NCBI GenBank assembly: GCA_002928495.1
Contig: PERF01000005.1
Coordinates: 1-45,622 of the forward strand
Length of the DNA stretch: 45,622 nucleotides
Reading direction: 5' to 3'
DNA from: Methylobacter sp.
GTDB lineage: Bacteria; Pseudomonadota; Gammaproteobacteria; Methylococcales; Methylomonadaceae
Under the pieces are notes generated by a model. It saw only the letters and a program-made list of their open reading frames with translations, had not been told where the DNA came from and ran no database searches. Below, one piece after another: positions 36,251-45,518 of this stretch (the first letter of the stretch is position 1; the number at the start of each line of letters is the position of its first letter). A program made the position numbers and the translations under genes.

Positions 36251-37999
36251 ATGGCGACCGCAAATCTCAAATTGATAGTAAACGAATCCTATATTGAACC
36301 CATGCCCGAATTGAGCAGCCAAACGACACTGGTAGAATTTAAAAATGTTTGTAAATCCTACGGGGAAGGCAACCAACGCGCTTCGATACTCAAAGATATT
36401 AACCTTGAAATTAAAGAAGGCGAATTTATAGCCATTGTCGGCTTCTCTGGCAGCGGCAAAACCACGTTGATTTCATTATTGGCAGGCCTTATTCGCCCGG
36501 ATAGTGGTGAAATTCTCAAAAATGGCATCCCGATTCAAGGTCCCGGTCCGGATCGTGGTGTTGTTTTTCAAAACTACTCTTTAATGCCATGGTTAACGGT
36601 TTATGACAATGTGGCGCTGGCTGTCGATCAAATATTCAAAGATTGGTCGGCGGATCAACGTAAAGCGCATACCGAAAAGTATGTAAAAATGGTTAATCTC
36701 AGCGCTGCCATGCAAAAACGTCCGGCTGAATTATCCGGCGGCATGCGCCAACGCGTAAACGTTGCGCGGGCTTTGGCGGCTAATCCGGACATCTTATTAT
36801 TGGATGAGCCTTTAAGCGCATTAGATGCACTCACTCGGGGCAATCTACAAGATGAAATTTTGCAGATATGGGATAACGAGAAAAAAACCGTCATTCTAAT
36901 AACTAATGATGTGGACGAAGCGGTTTATATGGCTGACCGGGTCATCCCTTTAAATCCAGGCCCTGATGCAACTTTTGGCCCTGATTTTCAGGTCAATATC
37001 GAGCGTCCTCGCGACAGGACAGCCCTCAACCACAATCCTGAGTTCAAACGTTTAAGAGCCGATATCACCAAATATCTGATGGACATCGGCATGAAAAAAA
37101 CGCAGGAAACCAGCACCGACAAAATCGTGCTGCCGAATGTCAGGCCCAATACCAGCAATGATTGGAATCTTGATACCTCTTCATTAAAGCCCAGCCAGGA
37201 TGATTTGGGGAAACCGCGTTACCTGGAGTTTTCCCAATTATCGAAAATTTATCCGACACCTGATGGTAATAGCACCATAAAAGTAGTAGACGGATTCGAC
37301 CTGATGATGAAAAAAGGCGAATTCATTTCCATAATCGGCCATTCGGGTTGCGGCAAATCGACCGTTTTATCAATGACAGCGGGCTTAAACAGCATTTCCG
37401 AAGGCGGTATCATTTTGGATAACCGGGAAATCGATAATGCGGGACCCGACCGTGGTGTTGTCTTTCAGGCGCCCAGCTTATTTCCTTGGCTCACTGCCTT
37501 CCAAAATGTCACTTTAGGTGTTGATAAAGTTTACCCTCATGCCAGCAAATCCGAACGGGACGACATCGTTGAGTATTATCTAACCCGTGTCGGGCTGGGC
37601 GATTCACTGCATAAAAAAGCCGCCGACATGTCCAACGGTATGCGCCAACGAGTCGGTATAGCTCGGGCTTTTGCGCTTTCTCCAAAGCTACTCCTGCTTG
37701 ACGAACCTTTCGGTATGCTTGATTCCCTAACCCGGTGGGAATTACAGGAAGTGCTGATGGAGGTTTGGGAAAGAACTCACGTAACGGCAATAATCGTCAC
37801 GCACGATGTGGATGAAGCTATTTTACTTGCTGATCGTGTTGTCATGATGACAAACGGGCCTCACGCCAAAATCGGCAAAATTCAGAATATAGATCTGCCT
37901 AGACCGCGATCGCGCAAAGCGCTGCTTGAACACGACGATTATTACAACTACCGAGAAAGCATTCTGACCTTTTTGACAGAATGTGATCACGCCCACTAA
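36251..37999 (+). CDS. ABC transporter ATPase with two fused nucleotide-binding domains
   Basis: 582 residues made of two complete ABC ATPases, which would power the permease. Domain 1: Walker A GFSGSGKT (64-71), signature LSGGMRQR (161-168), Walker B ILLLDE (to E186), but Asn219 (ITND) where the H-loop His belongs. Domain 2: Walker A GHSGCGKS (363-370), degenerate signature MSNGMRQ (460-466), E485, and a normal H518 (VTHD). So one composite ATP site is consensus and the other lacks both its switch His and a standard signature. In cyanobacterial Nrt systems the two ATPases (NrtC, NrtD) are separate. The two domains are joined by a linker at about 275-325. Confidence 0.94.
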   Translation: MATANLKLIVNESYIEPMPELSSQTTLVEFKNVCKSYGEGNQRASILKDINLEIKEGEFIAIVGFSGSGKTTLISLLAGLIRPDSGEILKNGIPIQGPGPDRGVVFQNYSLMPWLTVYDNVALAVDQIFKDWSADQRKAHTEKYVKMVNLSAAMQKRPAELSGGMRQRVNVARALAANPDILLLDEPLSALDALTRGNLQDEILQIWDNEKKTVILITNDVDEAVYMADRVIPLNPGPDATFGPDFQVNIERPRDRTALNHNPEFKRLRADITKYLMDIGMKKTQETSTDKIVLPNVRPNTSNDWNLDTSSLKPSQDDLGKPRYLEFSQLSKIYPTPDGNSTIKVVDGFDLMMKKGEFISIIGHSGCGKSTVLSMTAGLNSISEGGIILDNREIDNAGPDRGVVFQAPSLFPWLTAFQNVTLGVDKVYPHASKSERDDIVEYYLTRVGLGDSLHKKAADMSNGMRQRVGIARAFALSPKLLLLDEPFGMLDSLTRWELQEVLMEVWERTHVTAIIVTHDVDEAILLADRVVMMTNGPHAKIGKIQNIDLPRPRSRKALLEHDDYYNYRESILTFLTECDHAH

Positions 38000-38049
38000 T
38001 CATCGTTAAGGAAACAAAATTATATTTATTTAACAAAAAGGGGTCATGT

Positions 38050-39345
38050 ATGCAAAAACCTAATAACAAAAAACTTTATTTATCGGGTTTAGCCCTTTCG
38101 ACTGTGATATTCAGTCAATCGGCTTCATCAGGAATAACTAAAGACATTGAAGATGCATTAAATTTTTACCATTACGGTAATGATGGTGCGATTACATTCG
38201 ATTTAAATTATCGCTGGGAAAATTTCAATGAAGATGCCGGCCCCAGGAGAACAGCTAATGGCAACACTGCCCGTTTGCGCTTAGGCTACTTAACACCTAA
38301 AATTAGTGGCTTTCAAGGTTTTGTTGAATACGAAGGCCTGTCAGCTTTAGAAGGGGACTATAACAGCACCCGCAACAGAAACACCGGCTTTTCCACTATT
38401 GCCGATCCCGCTCTTAACGAATTAAACCGATTTTGGATATCGTATACCGGTATTGCTGATAACGAGTTCAAACTGGGCCGTCAAAGAATAAAACTGGATG
38501 ATGACCGTTTTATAGGTAACGTAGGTTGGCGGCAATTAGAACAAACTTTTGATGCTTTTTTATGGACGCATAACAACCAGACGCTTTTTGGCTTAGTTGC
38601 CAAAGTAGGTTACATTGACTCAATTCAAACTTTTACCGGAATTACGCAAGACATAGAAGCCCCGATTTTGAATATCAATTATAAATTAGGCGATTATGGT
38701 AACTTGATCGGTTACGGGTATTGGTTAAATTATAACAATGATCCGACTGCAGCCGCTGTCGTTGAACAATCCAGCCAAACATACGGCATTAGAGCGGTTG
38801 CCACAACCCCTATTCCAATCAATGAAAATTTTGGATATACCTATTTAGCTGAATACGGACGTCAAACCGAATATGGTAATGGCAGAACACCTTATGAAGC
38901 TGACCGCTATTATGTTGGTGCCGGACTAAGCGCTTACAAGGTACAACTACAAGGCGCTGTGGAACAATTAGGCGGCAATGGCGTAAATAAACATTTTGAT
39001 ACGCCTCTTGGAACCAACCACGCCTTTCAAGGCTGGGCTGACGTATTCTTAATCACACCGAACAACGGTATCCGCGATGTTTTTACCACACTAAGCATAC
39101 CTTTATTAAAAGGCGAACTCTTGCTTACAGGTGTATATCACGAATATTTTGATGATTCCGGCCGATTAGATTTCGGTAGTGAATGGAATTTTCAAGCTGT
39201 TAAAAAATTCGGTAAGCATTATTCCATTCTTGCAAAATATGCAACTTACAACGCCGGGAAAGACCGAGCGTTTCCTGGCGCCGGGGTAAATTTTGCCGAT
39301 ACCGATATTCAGAGACTCTGGTTACAAGGCAATATAAACTTTTAA
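38050..39345 (+). CDS. Outer-membrane porin (alginate-export-like beta-barrel)
   Basis: 431 residues. A signal peptide (LYLSGLALSTVIFSQSASSG) precedes a beta-barrel made of alternating strands, with LGRQRIKLDDDRFIGNVGWRQLEQTFDAF, a hallmark of the alginate_exp-like porin family often annotated next to transporters. It ends in aromatic-rich LWLQGNINF, the terminal Phe expected for outer-membrane insertion. As last gene of the sigma-54 operon it probably lets the transported anion cross the outer membrane (inference). AAGGGG precedes the ATG. Confidence 0.87.
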   Translation: MQKPNNKKLYLSGLALSTVIFSQSASSGITKDIEDALNFYHYGNDGAITFDLNYRWENFNEDAGPRRTANGNTARLRLGYLTPKISGFQGFVEYEGLSALEGDYNSTRNRNTGFSTIADPALNELNRFWISYTGIADNEFKLGRQRIKLDDDRFIGNVGWRQLEQTFDAFLWTHNNQTLFGLVAKVGYIDSIQTFTGITQDIEAPILNINYKLGDYGNLIGYGYWLNYNNDPTAAAVVEQSSQTYGIRAVATTPIPINENFGYTYLAEYGRQTEYGNGRTPYEADRYYVGAGLSAYKVQLQGAVEQLGGNGVNKHFDTPLGTNHAFQGWADVFLITPNNGIRDVFTTLSIPLLKGELLLTGVYHEYFDDSGRLDFGSEWNFQAVKKFGKHYSILAKYATYNAGKDRAFPGAGVNFADTDIQRLWLQGNINF

Positions 39346-39351
39346 GCAAAT

Positions 39352-39385
39352 AAAAAGGCAACTGGTTAAGCCCAGTTGCCTTTTT
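39352..39385. terminator. Bidirectional terminator between porin and rpe
   Basis: AAAAAGGCAACTGG (39352-39365), loop TTAAGC, CCAGTTGCCTTTTT (39372-39385): a perfect 14-bp stem with A and T flanks on both sides, serving the convergent porin operon and rpe. Confidence 0.9.
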
Positions 39386-39406
39386 AGATTTTAGTACCGG
39401 AAAAAG

Positions 39407-40117
39407 CTAAACAGAGCGATTAAAATTAACTGGCAGTTGCCATTCACTCTGACCTTTTTCAATCTCCGCTCTCATTTCATCGATAACCGCTTTGTAATCA
39501 GGCTTGCCAAATATAGCCGAACCTGAAACAAAAGTATCGGCCCCGGCCGCTTTTATTTCACGAATATTTTCGACTTTAACGCCACCGTCGATTTCCAAAC
39601 GAATATTAAAACCGCTATCGTCAATTTTCTTTCTTACTATACGCAGTTTATCTAAAGCTGATGGAATAAACGACTGCCCGCCAAAACCAGGGTTTACAGA
39701 CATAAGTAAAATCATATCGATTTTATCCATAACATAATCCAAATAATGCAATGGCGTTGCAGGATTAAAAACCAAACCTGCTTTACAACCATTGTCATGG
39801 ATTAATTGTAATGTTCTGTCAATATGAACGGATGCTTCCGGATGGAATGTAATATAGCTGGCCCCTGCTTTTGCAAAATCAGGAATAATTCTATCTACCG
39901 GATCAATCATTAAATGTACATCGATAGGAACAGTGATGCCATATTTTCTTAGTGCTTCACAGACTAGCGGACCTATTGTTAAATTCGGCACAAAGTGGTT
40001 ATCCATTACATCAAAATGGACTATATCGGCACCCGCTTTTAAAACATTCTCGACTTCTTCGCCCAAGCGAGCAAAATCAGCAGAGAGAATAGAAGGCGCA
40101 ATCCAATTTTCTATCAT
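39407..40117 (-). CDS. rpe: Ribulose-phosphate 3-epimerase
   Basis: Interconverts ribulose 5-phosphate and xylulose 5-phosphate; in the RuMP cycle it supports regeneration of the formaldehyde acceptor. 236 residues of a (beta/alpha)8 barrel: [65 protein letters not shown] and FVSGSAIFG carry all family motifs with the metal-binding His and the two catalytic Asp. GGAGAACTGCC precedes the ATG. Last gene of the RuMP block; its upstream gap holds two large palindromes. Confidence 0.98.
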   Translation of the reverse strand: MIENWIAPSILSADFARLGEEVENVLKAGADIVHFDVMDNHFVPNLTIGPLVCEALRKYGITVPIDVHLMIDPVDRIIPDFAKAGASYITFHPEASVHIDRTLQLIHDNGCKAGLVFNPATPLHYLDYVMDKIDMILLMSVNPGFGGQSFIPSALDKLRIVRKKIDDSGFNIRLEIDGGVKVENIREIKAAGADTFVSGSAIFGKPDYKAVIDEMRAEIEKGQSEWQLPVNFNRSV

Positions 40118-40152
40118 GGCAGTTCTCCATAAGCAAAAATTATATTTATTAT

Positions 40153-40189
40153 AAGTTTATATAAATAAACGTTTATTAATTATAAACTT
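40153..40189. repeat. Nested palindrome upstream of rpe
   Basis: Outer arms AAGTTTATA (40153-40161) and TATAAACTT (40181-40189) enclose the perfect palindrome AATAAACGTTTATT (40164-40177). GTTTAT therefore occurs four times in alternating orientation within 37 bp. It ends about 35 bp before the rpe start and is a candidate operator. Confidence 0.65.
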
Positions 40190-40233
40190 TTTTATAAAAA
40201 AAACAAAAAAATCGATCACAAAAAAGCAATTGC

Positions 40234-40266
40234 TTGTTATGTTTTACAAAAGTTAAAACATAACAA
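40234..40266. repeat. 13-bp perfect inverted repeat between tal and rpe
   Basis: TTGTTATGTTTTA (40234-40246), loop CAAAAGT, TAAAACATAACAA (40254-40266). It abuts the tal terminator and overlaps the palindrome AAGCAATTGCTT at 40224-40235. No T run follows, so an operator is more likely than a terminator. Confidence 0.6.
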
Positions 40267-40305
40267 AAAAACGCTGTTTCCAAATGAATTTGGAAACAGC
40301 GTTTT
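40265..40305 (-). terminator. Intrinsic terminator after tal
   Basis: AAAACGCTGTTTCCAAAT (40268-40285) and ATTTGGAAACAGCGTTTT (40288-40305) are perfectly complementary over 18 bp with a tiny loop. On the minus strand a T run follows (complement of 40265-40270). Confidence 0.9.
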
Positions 40306-40327
40306 AAATAGCTTAGAGAAATTTTTA

Positions 40328-41317
40328 TTACGCTGCTTCCAGCATAGACAACCTATCGCTCAAAAGATTTTCAAGTTGTTCCAAGGCTTTGGTAAACCCA
40401 TCAATACCTTCGGCTAATTTATCGTTTGCCATTCTATTTTCTTGATGCATGCGATCAAAGGTCGCTTTATCCATAGAAATTTTTTCAATGGAGATTGTCG
40501 CCGCTTTCTCTGAATCCAACTTACGTGGCAATTCACCTTCGCTAGCCTGTAATTCCGCTAGTAAGGCTGGCGCGATAGTGAGTAAATCACAACCTGCTAA
40601 TTCCGAGATTTCGCCTAGATTACGGAAACTTGCTCCCATGACCTCAGTTTTATAGCCAAATTTTTTGTAGTAATTATAAATTTCCGTTACCGACAAAACG
40701 CCTGGATCTTCATCCGGAGCATAAGACTCCTTACCTGTGTCTTTTTTATACCAGTCCAAAATTCTACCTACAAATGGTGAAATTAAGGTAATTCCATTTT
40801 CAGCACATGCAATTGCTTGATGCTTGCCAAACAAAAGCGTCAAGTTACAGTGAATTCCTTCTTTTTCAAGAACCGCGGCTGCTTGGATGCCTTCCCATGT
40901 TGCCGCAATTTTGATGAGCACCCGGTCTTTTGAAATATTATTGGCTTCGTACTGAGCAATCAGTTCTCTCGCTTTAGCAATGGTTGCTTCAGTATCGAAT
41001 GAAAGCCTGGCATCGACTTCCGTTGACACCCGTCCCGGAATAATTTCAAGAATTTTTAGACCGAAAGATACCGCTAAACGATCAAATGCCAAGGAAGCAA
41101 CTTGATTCGATGTAGCTGCTGGACCAAGCGCATCCCGGGCAGCTTTTAAAGTATCGTCAACGATGCCTTGGTATTGCGGCATTTGTGCAGCAGCCGTAAT
41201 TAAAGACGGATTGGTAGTTGCATCACGTGGTTTATATTTTTCGATAGCTTGAATGTCGCCAGTGTCGGCCACAACTACTGTCATTTCACGTAATTGTTCT
41301 AGTAAATTTTTTGCCAT
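40328..41317 (-). CDS. tal: Transaldolase
   Basis: Transfers dihydroxyacetone units between sugar phosphates in the RuMP/pentose-phosphate rearrangement. 329 residues of the classical TalB type: [43 protein letters not shown] with the Schiff-base Lys, [24 protein letters not shown] and [10 protein letters not shown]. It lies between rpe and the small repeat protein on the minus strand and has its own terminator. Confidence 0.97.
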   Translation of the reverse strand: MAKNLLEQLREMTVVVADTGDIQAIEKYKPRDATTNPSLITAAAQMPQYQGIVDDTLKAARDALGPAATSNQVASLAFDRLAVSFGLKILEIIPGRVSTEVDARLSFDTEATIAKARELIAQYEANNISKDRVLIKIAATWEGIQAAAVLEKEGIHCNLTLLFGKHQAIACAENGITLISPFVGRILDWYKKDTGKESYAPDEDPGVLSVTEIYNYYKKFGYKTEVMGASFRNLGEISELAGCDLLTIAPALLAELQASEGELPRKLDSEKAATISIEKISMDKATFDRMHQENRMANDKLAEGIDGFTKALEQLENLLSDRLSMLEAA

Positions 41318-41339
41318 GTTTATTTACCTTTCAAATAAA

Positions 41340-41365
41340 TAGCGGGCGAAACCTGTCGCCCGCTA
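41340..41365 (-). terminator. Hairpin after small repeat protein gene
   Basis: TAGCGGGCGA (41340-41349), loop AACCTG, TCGCCCGCTA (41356-41365): a perfect GC-rich 10-bp stem followed on the minus strand by TTTATTT. A moderate terminator that may allow some read-through into tal. Confidence 0.7.
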
Positions 41366-41390
41366 ATGTTAAATTATAATTAGAGTTGAA

Positions 41391-41969
41391 TTAACCGTTC
41401 TTACGGATGTATTTTTCTACACCTGTTGCGGCTTCTTCAACTTTGTTTTCCAGGTATTTTTCCACGCCAGTTTTTACTGTTTCAGCAGAAGCGAGTTCAG
41501 TTTCTTGTTTGTCCAAATATTTTTGAACACCCGTCTTCGAAGCTTCTTCTTTTAATTTTAAATATCTATCAACTCCGGTCAACCCACTAGGATCAGCCGT
41601 ATAGACTTTGGAGTAACCAGTACCGGAAGAAGCAGTACCTTTAGACTTATTAAATAAAACAAATCCCGCAACACCGGCAACGACAACTAAAATTAACAAC
41701 ATTGAGTTATCGTCGGATGCGCCTTTTTTAGTTTCCGCGACTTCACTTGTCCCAGTCGAGACAGAAGTGGATTGTTCACCTTTTGTCTCTTTAACATCAG
41801 GTACTACACGGGTTTTAGTTGCTTCTTTATGCATCTCGATAAGCTCTTTATCTTGATAAACAACTTTAGGCTTGTAATCGGTAGCAGGATAATGAGATTC
41901 AGCTGAAGCATATCCACTGAACCCGAACATAACCAACAACGCAGTGCTAATCAAATAATTTTTTCTCAC
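41391..41969 (-). CDS. Small membrane protein with TGV-x-K-Y-L repeats
   Basis: 192 residues, family not recognised. A signal peptide (ISTALLVMFGFSGYASA) is followed by a Ser/Thr- and Lys-rich periplasmic part, one TM (MLLILVVVAGVAGFVLF, about 95-111) and a cytoplasmic tail with four copies of a short motif: TGVDRYL, TGVQKYL, TGVEKYL and TGVEKYI. Copies are separated by 14-21 residues of charged helix. The last copy lies at the very C-terminus. It is between tkt and tal in the RuMP block, on the same strand. A scaffold or tether role for cytosolic enzymes is only a guess. Confidence 0.8.
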   Translation of the reverse strand: MRKNYLISTALLVMFGFSGYASAESHYPATDYKPKVVYQDKELIEMHKEATKTRVVPDVKETKGEQSTSVSTGTSEVAETKKGASDDNSMLLILVVVAGVAGFVLFNKSKGTASSGTGYSKVYTADPSGLTGVDRYLKLKEEASKTGVQKYLDKQETELASAETVKTGVEKYLENKVEEAATGVEKYIRKNG

Positions 41970-42004
41970 TTTAATCCCCTGTCAATTTTTAAGCGTTTCA
42001 ACAA

Positions 42005-42027
42005 CCTATCGTCATAAAGTCGATAGG
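42005..42027 (-). repeat. Short hairpin after tkt
   Basis: CCTATCG (42005-42011) and CGATAGG (42021-42027) flank a 9-nt loop. No T run follows on the minus strand, so it may stabilise the tkt 3' end rather than stop transcription. Confidence 0.4.
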
Positions 42028-42051
42028 ATCGCAGCATATATAAAGAAAACT

Positions 42052-44046
42052 CTACAAAATTTCTTCTATGTTTTTAATAACATTTTCTACAGTGAAGCCA
42101 AACTCTTTAAACAGTAATCCTGCTGGTGCAGATTCACCGAAACGATCAAGCCCAACAATTTTGCCATTTAGACCGACATATTTCCACCATGTGCCGGTAC
42201 AACCCGCTTCGATAGCAATTCGCTTGGAAACTGAAGCCGGCAATACTGATTCACGATAAACTATGTCTTGTGCATCGAAAATATTGGTTGATGGCATGGA
42301 TACTACCCGTATCTTACGCCCTTTACCATTAAGTTCCTCTGCTGCCTTCACTGCTAACTCTATTTCAGAACCGGTGGATATAACAATAGCCTCTGGTTGT
42401 CCATCACAATCTTTCAGCACATACCCACCACGACTAATATCTTCAATTTGCCCGGCAGTACGCGAGATGTGTGGAAGGTTTTGCCTTGAGAAGATTAAAG
42501 CCGTTGGACCGTCTTTTCTTTCAATAGCCGACTGCCATGAAACTGCAGTTTCAACGGCATCGCAAGGACGCCAAACATTCATATTTGGAATCAAGCGCAG
42601 TGTTGCAGTTTGTTCGATGGGTTGATGCGTTGGACCATCTTCGCCCAAACCGATTGAATCATGCGTAAACACAAATATTGAACGGATTTTCATCAATGCT
42701 GCCATGCGTAAGGCATTTCTGGCATATTCGGAAAACATCAAAAAGGTTGCGCCAAATGGTATTAAACCACCGTGCAATGCAATACCATTCATCATTGCCG
42801 ACATACCGAATTCACGTACGCCATAGTTGATATAGTTGGCGTCCGGTTTGTCAGCGCGCATCGGCTTATAGCCGGACCATTCGGTCATATTAGAACAACC
42901 TAAGTCCGCTGAACCTCCAAAGATTTCAGGCAAAATTTTGGCATAACCTTCAATTGAGGCTAATGAAGATAAGCGCGTGGAAGTGGTTTTACCTTCCTTA
43001 TTAGTGGCATCAATAAAATTTGTCGATTCAACAGCCCAATTTGCGGGTAAATCAACCGCCATACGGCGTTCAAATTCACTCGCTAATTCAGGGTGAACAG
43101 ATTTATACGCAACAAATTTTTCATACCAATCGCTTTCCGCTTTAGCGCCTTTTGCTTTGGCAGTCCATCCCTCATATACGTGGTCAGGGATTTCAAATGC
43201 CGGGTGCTGCCAGCCTAATGCCGCTTTTGATAACTCTACTTCCGCTTCACCCAATGCTGCTCCGTGGCAGGCATGTGATCCGGCCTTATTCGGTGAGCCA
43301 TAACCTATGGTGGTTTTACAACAGATTAAAGTTGGCTTGTCCACCATGGCTTTAGCCATTTTTATGGCATTTAAAACAGCATTAGCATCATGACCATCAA
43401 CCTCCGGAATGACATGCCAACCGTAAGATTCGAAGCGTTTTGCTGTGTCATCAGTGAACCAGCCTTCGACATGACCATCAATGGAAATACCATTATCATC
43501 CCAGAATGCAACGAGTTTACCTAAGCCTAGCGTTCCGGCTAATGAACACGCTTCGTGGGAAATACCTTCCATTAAACAGCCATCACCCATGAATACATAA
43601 GTATGATGGTCAACTATGGTGTGGCCGTCACGGTTAAAATGACCTGCCAAAACTTTTTCGGCAATAGCCATACCAACCGCATTGGTAATACCTTGACCTA
43701 AAGGTCCGGTAGTTGTTTCTATACCTGGTGCATAGCCGTATTCAGGGTGACCGGGTGTTTTGGAATGCAATTGACGAAAGTTTTTCAACTCTTCCATAGG
43801 AAGGTCGTAACCAGTTAAATGCAATAAAGAATAAATAAGCATTGATCCATGTCCGTTTGATAAAACAAAACGGTCACGATTGGCCCATTTAGGGTTTGCC
43901 GGGTTATGAATTAAAAAATCATTCCATAACACCTCTGCTATATCGGCCATCCCCATCGGGGCGCCGGGGTGTCCAGAATTTGCTTTTTGTACAGCGTCCA
44001 TGCTCAATGCGCGTATGGCGTTCGCTAATTCTCGGCGCGAAGTCAT
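42052..44046 (-). CDS. tkt: Transketolase
   Basis: Thiamine-diphosphate enzyme moving two-carbon units; central to RuMP regeneration. 664 residues, full length: [26 protein letters not shown] at the start, [41 protein letters not shown], the thiamine-diphosphate motif [13 protein letters not shown] ending in the Asn of [22 protein letters not shown], then the pyrimidine domain [20 protein letters not shown]. No second signal is visible. Probably a separate transcript from hxlAB, which ends in a terminator at 44135-44166. Confidence 0.98.
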   Translation of the reverse strand: MTSRRELANAIRALSMDAVQKANSGHPGAPMGMADIAEVLWNDFLIHNPANPKWANRDRFVLSNGHGSMLIYSLLHLTGYDLPMEELKNFRQLHSKTPGHPEYGYAPGIETTTGPLGQGITNAVGMAIAEKVLAGHFNRDGHTIVDHHTYVFMGDGCLMEGISHEACSLAGTLGLGKLVAFWDDNGISIDGHVEGWFTDDTAKRFESYGWHVIPEVDGHDANAVLNAIKMAKAMVDKPTLICCKTTIGYGSPNKAGSHACHGAALGEAEVELSKAALGWQHPAFEIPDHVYEGWTAKAKGAKAESDWYEKFVAYKSVHPELASEFERRMAVDLPANWAVESTNFIDATNKEGKTTSTRLSSLASIEGYAKILPEIFGGSADLGCSNMTEWSGYKPMRADKPDANYINYGVREFGMSAMMNGIALHGGLIPFGATFLMFSEYARNALRMAALMKIRSIFVFTHDSIGLGEDGPTHQPIEQTATLRLIPNMNVWRPCDAVETAVSWQSAIERKDGPTALIFSRQNLPHISRTAGQIEDISRGGYVLKDCDGQPEAIVISTGSEIELAVKAAEELNGKGRKIRVVSMPSTNIFDAQDIVYRESVLPASVSKRIAIEAGCTGTWWKYVGLNGKIVGLDRFGESAPAGLLFKEFGFTVENVIKNIEEIL

Positions 44047-44134
44047 ATATCCTCCGAAAGTTCGTTGTAGCGCTAGTTATCGCTTTATGTTTTAAGATTT
44101 TTTTGCAGAACTAGGTTGGGATAGATGTGAAATG

Positions 44135-44166
44135 AAAAAGGCGAAACACTTAGGTTTCGCCTTTTT
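44135..44166 (-). terminator. Intrinsic terminator after hxlB
   Basis: AAAAAGGCGAAAC (44135-44147), loop ACTTAG, GTTTCGCCTTTTT (44154-44166). A perfect 13-bp stem with T runs on both strands; it closes the hxlAB operon before tkt. Confidence 0.9.
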
Positions 44167-44174
44167 ATTTACAT

Positions 44175-44708
44175 TTACTCTAAGTTTGCGTGCCTTGCCC
44201 TCATTTCCTCTTCAGCTATACCCTTCTCATGAATAATATGAGAGACCATGGCTTCCAAGAAAATTAGGGTTGATAATTCAAACACTGTTCCCATTGGCAT
44301 ACCTTTGACCTTACTATATTGGTCTGATTTGCCAACTTGGAAGACAGCATCTGCCATATCGCCAATAGTTGAATCACTTTTTGCAGAAATGAGCACAATT
44401 TGAGCACCAATTTCTTTTGCTTTTTTGGTGAAGGCAATTAACTGTTCAGTTTCACCTGAACCCGAAATCACGATCAAAAGGTCGCCTGTTTTAATACTAG
44501 GCGTTACGATCTCACCTACTACACTGACATCATAACCGCTATGCATAAGTCTCATGGCTAAAAAACGGCCAATAAGACCTGAACGACCAGCTCCTGAAAC
44601 AAAAATTCGGGACGCTTTATCGAGTATTTCAGTCAACTTCCCATCATAGTTTGCATCAGTTGCATCTAGGATGCTGGAAATTTTATCCAGTACAAGTTGC
44701 CGATGCAT
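44175..44708 (-). CDS. hxlB: 6-phospho-3-hexuloisomerase
   Basis: Converts D-arabino-3-hexulose 6-phosphate to fructose 6-phosphate, the second RuMP step. 177 residues, one SIS domain: SRIFVSGAGRSGLIGRFLAMRL, VVGEIVTPSIKTGDLLIVISGSGETEQL with the sugar-phosphate Ser-Gly-Ser-Gly-Glu-Thr, and SAKSDSTIGDMAD. It starts 2 bp after the hxlA stop and must be co-translated with it. hpi or phi is an equivalent name. Confidence 0.97.
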   Translation of the reverse strand: MHRQLVLDKISSILDATDANYDGKLTEILDKASRIFVSGAGRSGLIGRFLAMRLMHSGYDVSVVGEIVTPSIKTGDLLIVISGSGETEQLIAFTKKAKEIGAQIVLISAKSDSTIGDMADAVFQVGKSDQYSKVKGMPMGTVFELSTLIFLEAMVSHIIHEKGIAEEEMRARHANLE

Positions 44709-44710
44709 GC

Positions 44711-45358
44711 TTATACCTTTGCAGAATCAGCCAATTTCCGCAACTCAAGAGCAGCTTCAGCTGGAGAAGGCGCTCCATAAATTGCTGCGCCGACAACTAC
44801 GATGCTGGCACCTGCTTGAACAACATCTTGAATTGTGGCTGCTTTAATACCGCCAGCAACTGAGATCCGCAGATTTAAGCCCAGACGCGCAATATCGCTC
44901 AAATCGCGAAACGGAGTGTGGCCTGCAGCCTGTGCATCCAAACCTGTGTGAACACCCATAATATGGGCACCCATGTCGGCAGCTGCGCGGGCCAAACTGA
45001 TTTTGTCGTCGACATTGATCAAGTCAACTTGAGCTTCTGCGCCATGAGCGTTAGCCGCTTTGATCACTCCGCCGATGGTAGCCAAGCCGGACACACCCAA
45101 TACTGTACAGATGTCGGCGCCTGCAGCGTAAAAAGGAGTGGCTTCGTATTCGCCGGCATCCATAGTTTTCAAGTCAACCAAAAGCAATTTATCAGGAAAT
45201 CTTGATCTTAATTCTTTTACCAGATTGATGCCATTGTGTTTGATGCAAGGAGTACCGATTTCAAAAATATCGACGCATGGTGCAACTTGCTCGGCAAGTG
45301 CAACAGTAGCATTGAAATCGAGAGAATCTAAGGCCATTTGAATTAATGGTTTTGCCAT
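44711..45358 (-). CDS. hxlA: 3-hexulose-6-phosphate synthase
   Basis: Condenses formaldehyde with ribulose 5-phosphate, the fixation step of the RuMP cycle. 215 residues of the orotidine-decarboxylase-like barrel: IQMALDSLDFNATVALAEQV, EIGTPCIKHNG, LLVDLKTMDAGEYEATPFYAAGADICTVLG with the DxKxxD motif, VDLINVDD, GVHTGLDAQAAG, ISVAGGIKAATI and VVGAAIYGAPSP. GGAG lies 7 nt before the ATG. First gene of the hxlAB operon; hps is an equivalent name. Its presence strongly indicates a RuMP methylotroph. Confidence 0.98.
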   Translation of the reverse strand: MAKPLIQMALDSLDFNATVALAEQVAPCVDIFEIGTPCIKHNGINLVKELRSRFPDKLLLVDLKTMDAGEYEATPFYAAGADICTVLGVSGLATIGGVIKAANAHGAEAQVDLINVDDKISLARAAADMGAHIMGVHTGLDAQAAGHTPFRDLSDIARLGLNLRISVAGGIKAATIQDVVQAGASIVVVGAAIYGAPSPAEAALELRKLADSAKV

Positions 45359-45419
45359 GTTATGTGCTCCAAATTGTTATAGTTAGTAATTTATACATGA
45401 TTTCTTATACAACGATAAC

Positions 45420-45447
45420 TTTAAATGAGAAACCATGCAAGTGTCAA
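45420..45447 (-). promoter_or_regulatory. Possible sigma-70 promoter of hxlAB
   Basis: On the minus strand a perfect TTGACA (45447 to 45442) is followed after 16 bp by TTTAAA (45425 to 45420), 4/6 match to TATAAT. It lies about 60 bp upstream of the hxlA start codon. Confidence 0.45.
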
Positions 45448-45518
45448 TGTCTACCGGGGCTAGAGACAAAATACTAAAATATAATAACTCATGAATCCAA
45501 CATCAAGCCACTTTTTGC

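Noticed and set aside
33693-39345. Assignment of the ABC operon to bicarbonate uptake (CmpABCD)
   Set aside because: The protein family cannot exclude it, but the sigma-54 promoter and ANTAR leader are nitrogen-assimilation signals, and no carbon-concentrating genes are present.
41340-42027. Riboswitch-like structures around the small repeat-protein gene
   Set aside because: Only simple hairpins are present; no multi-helix junction or known aptamer motif was seen.
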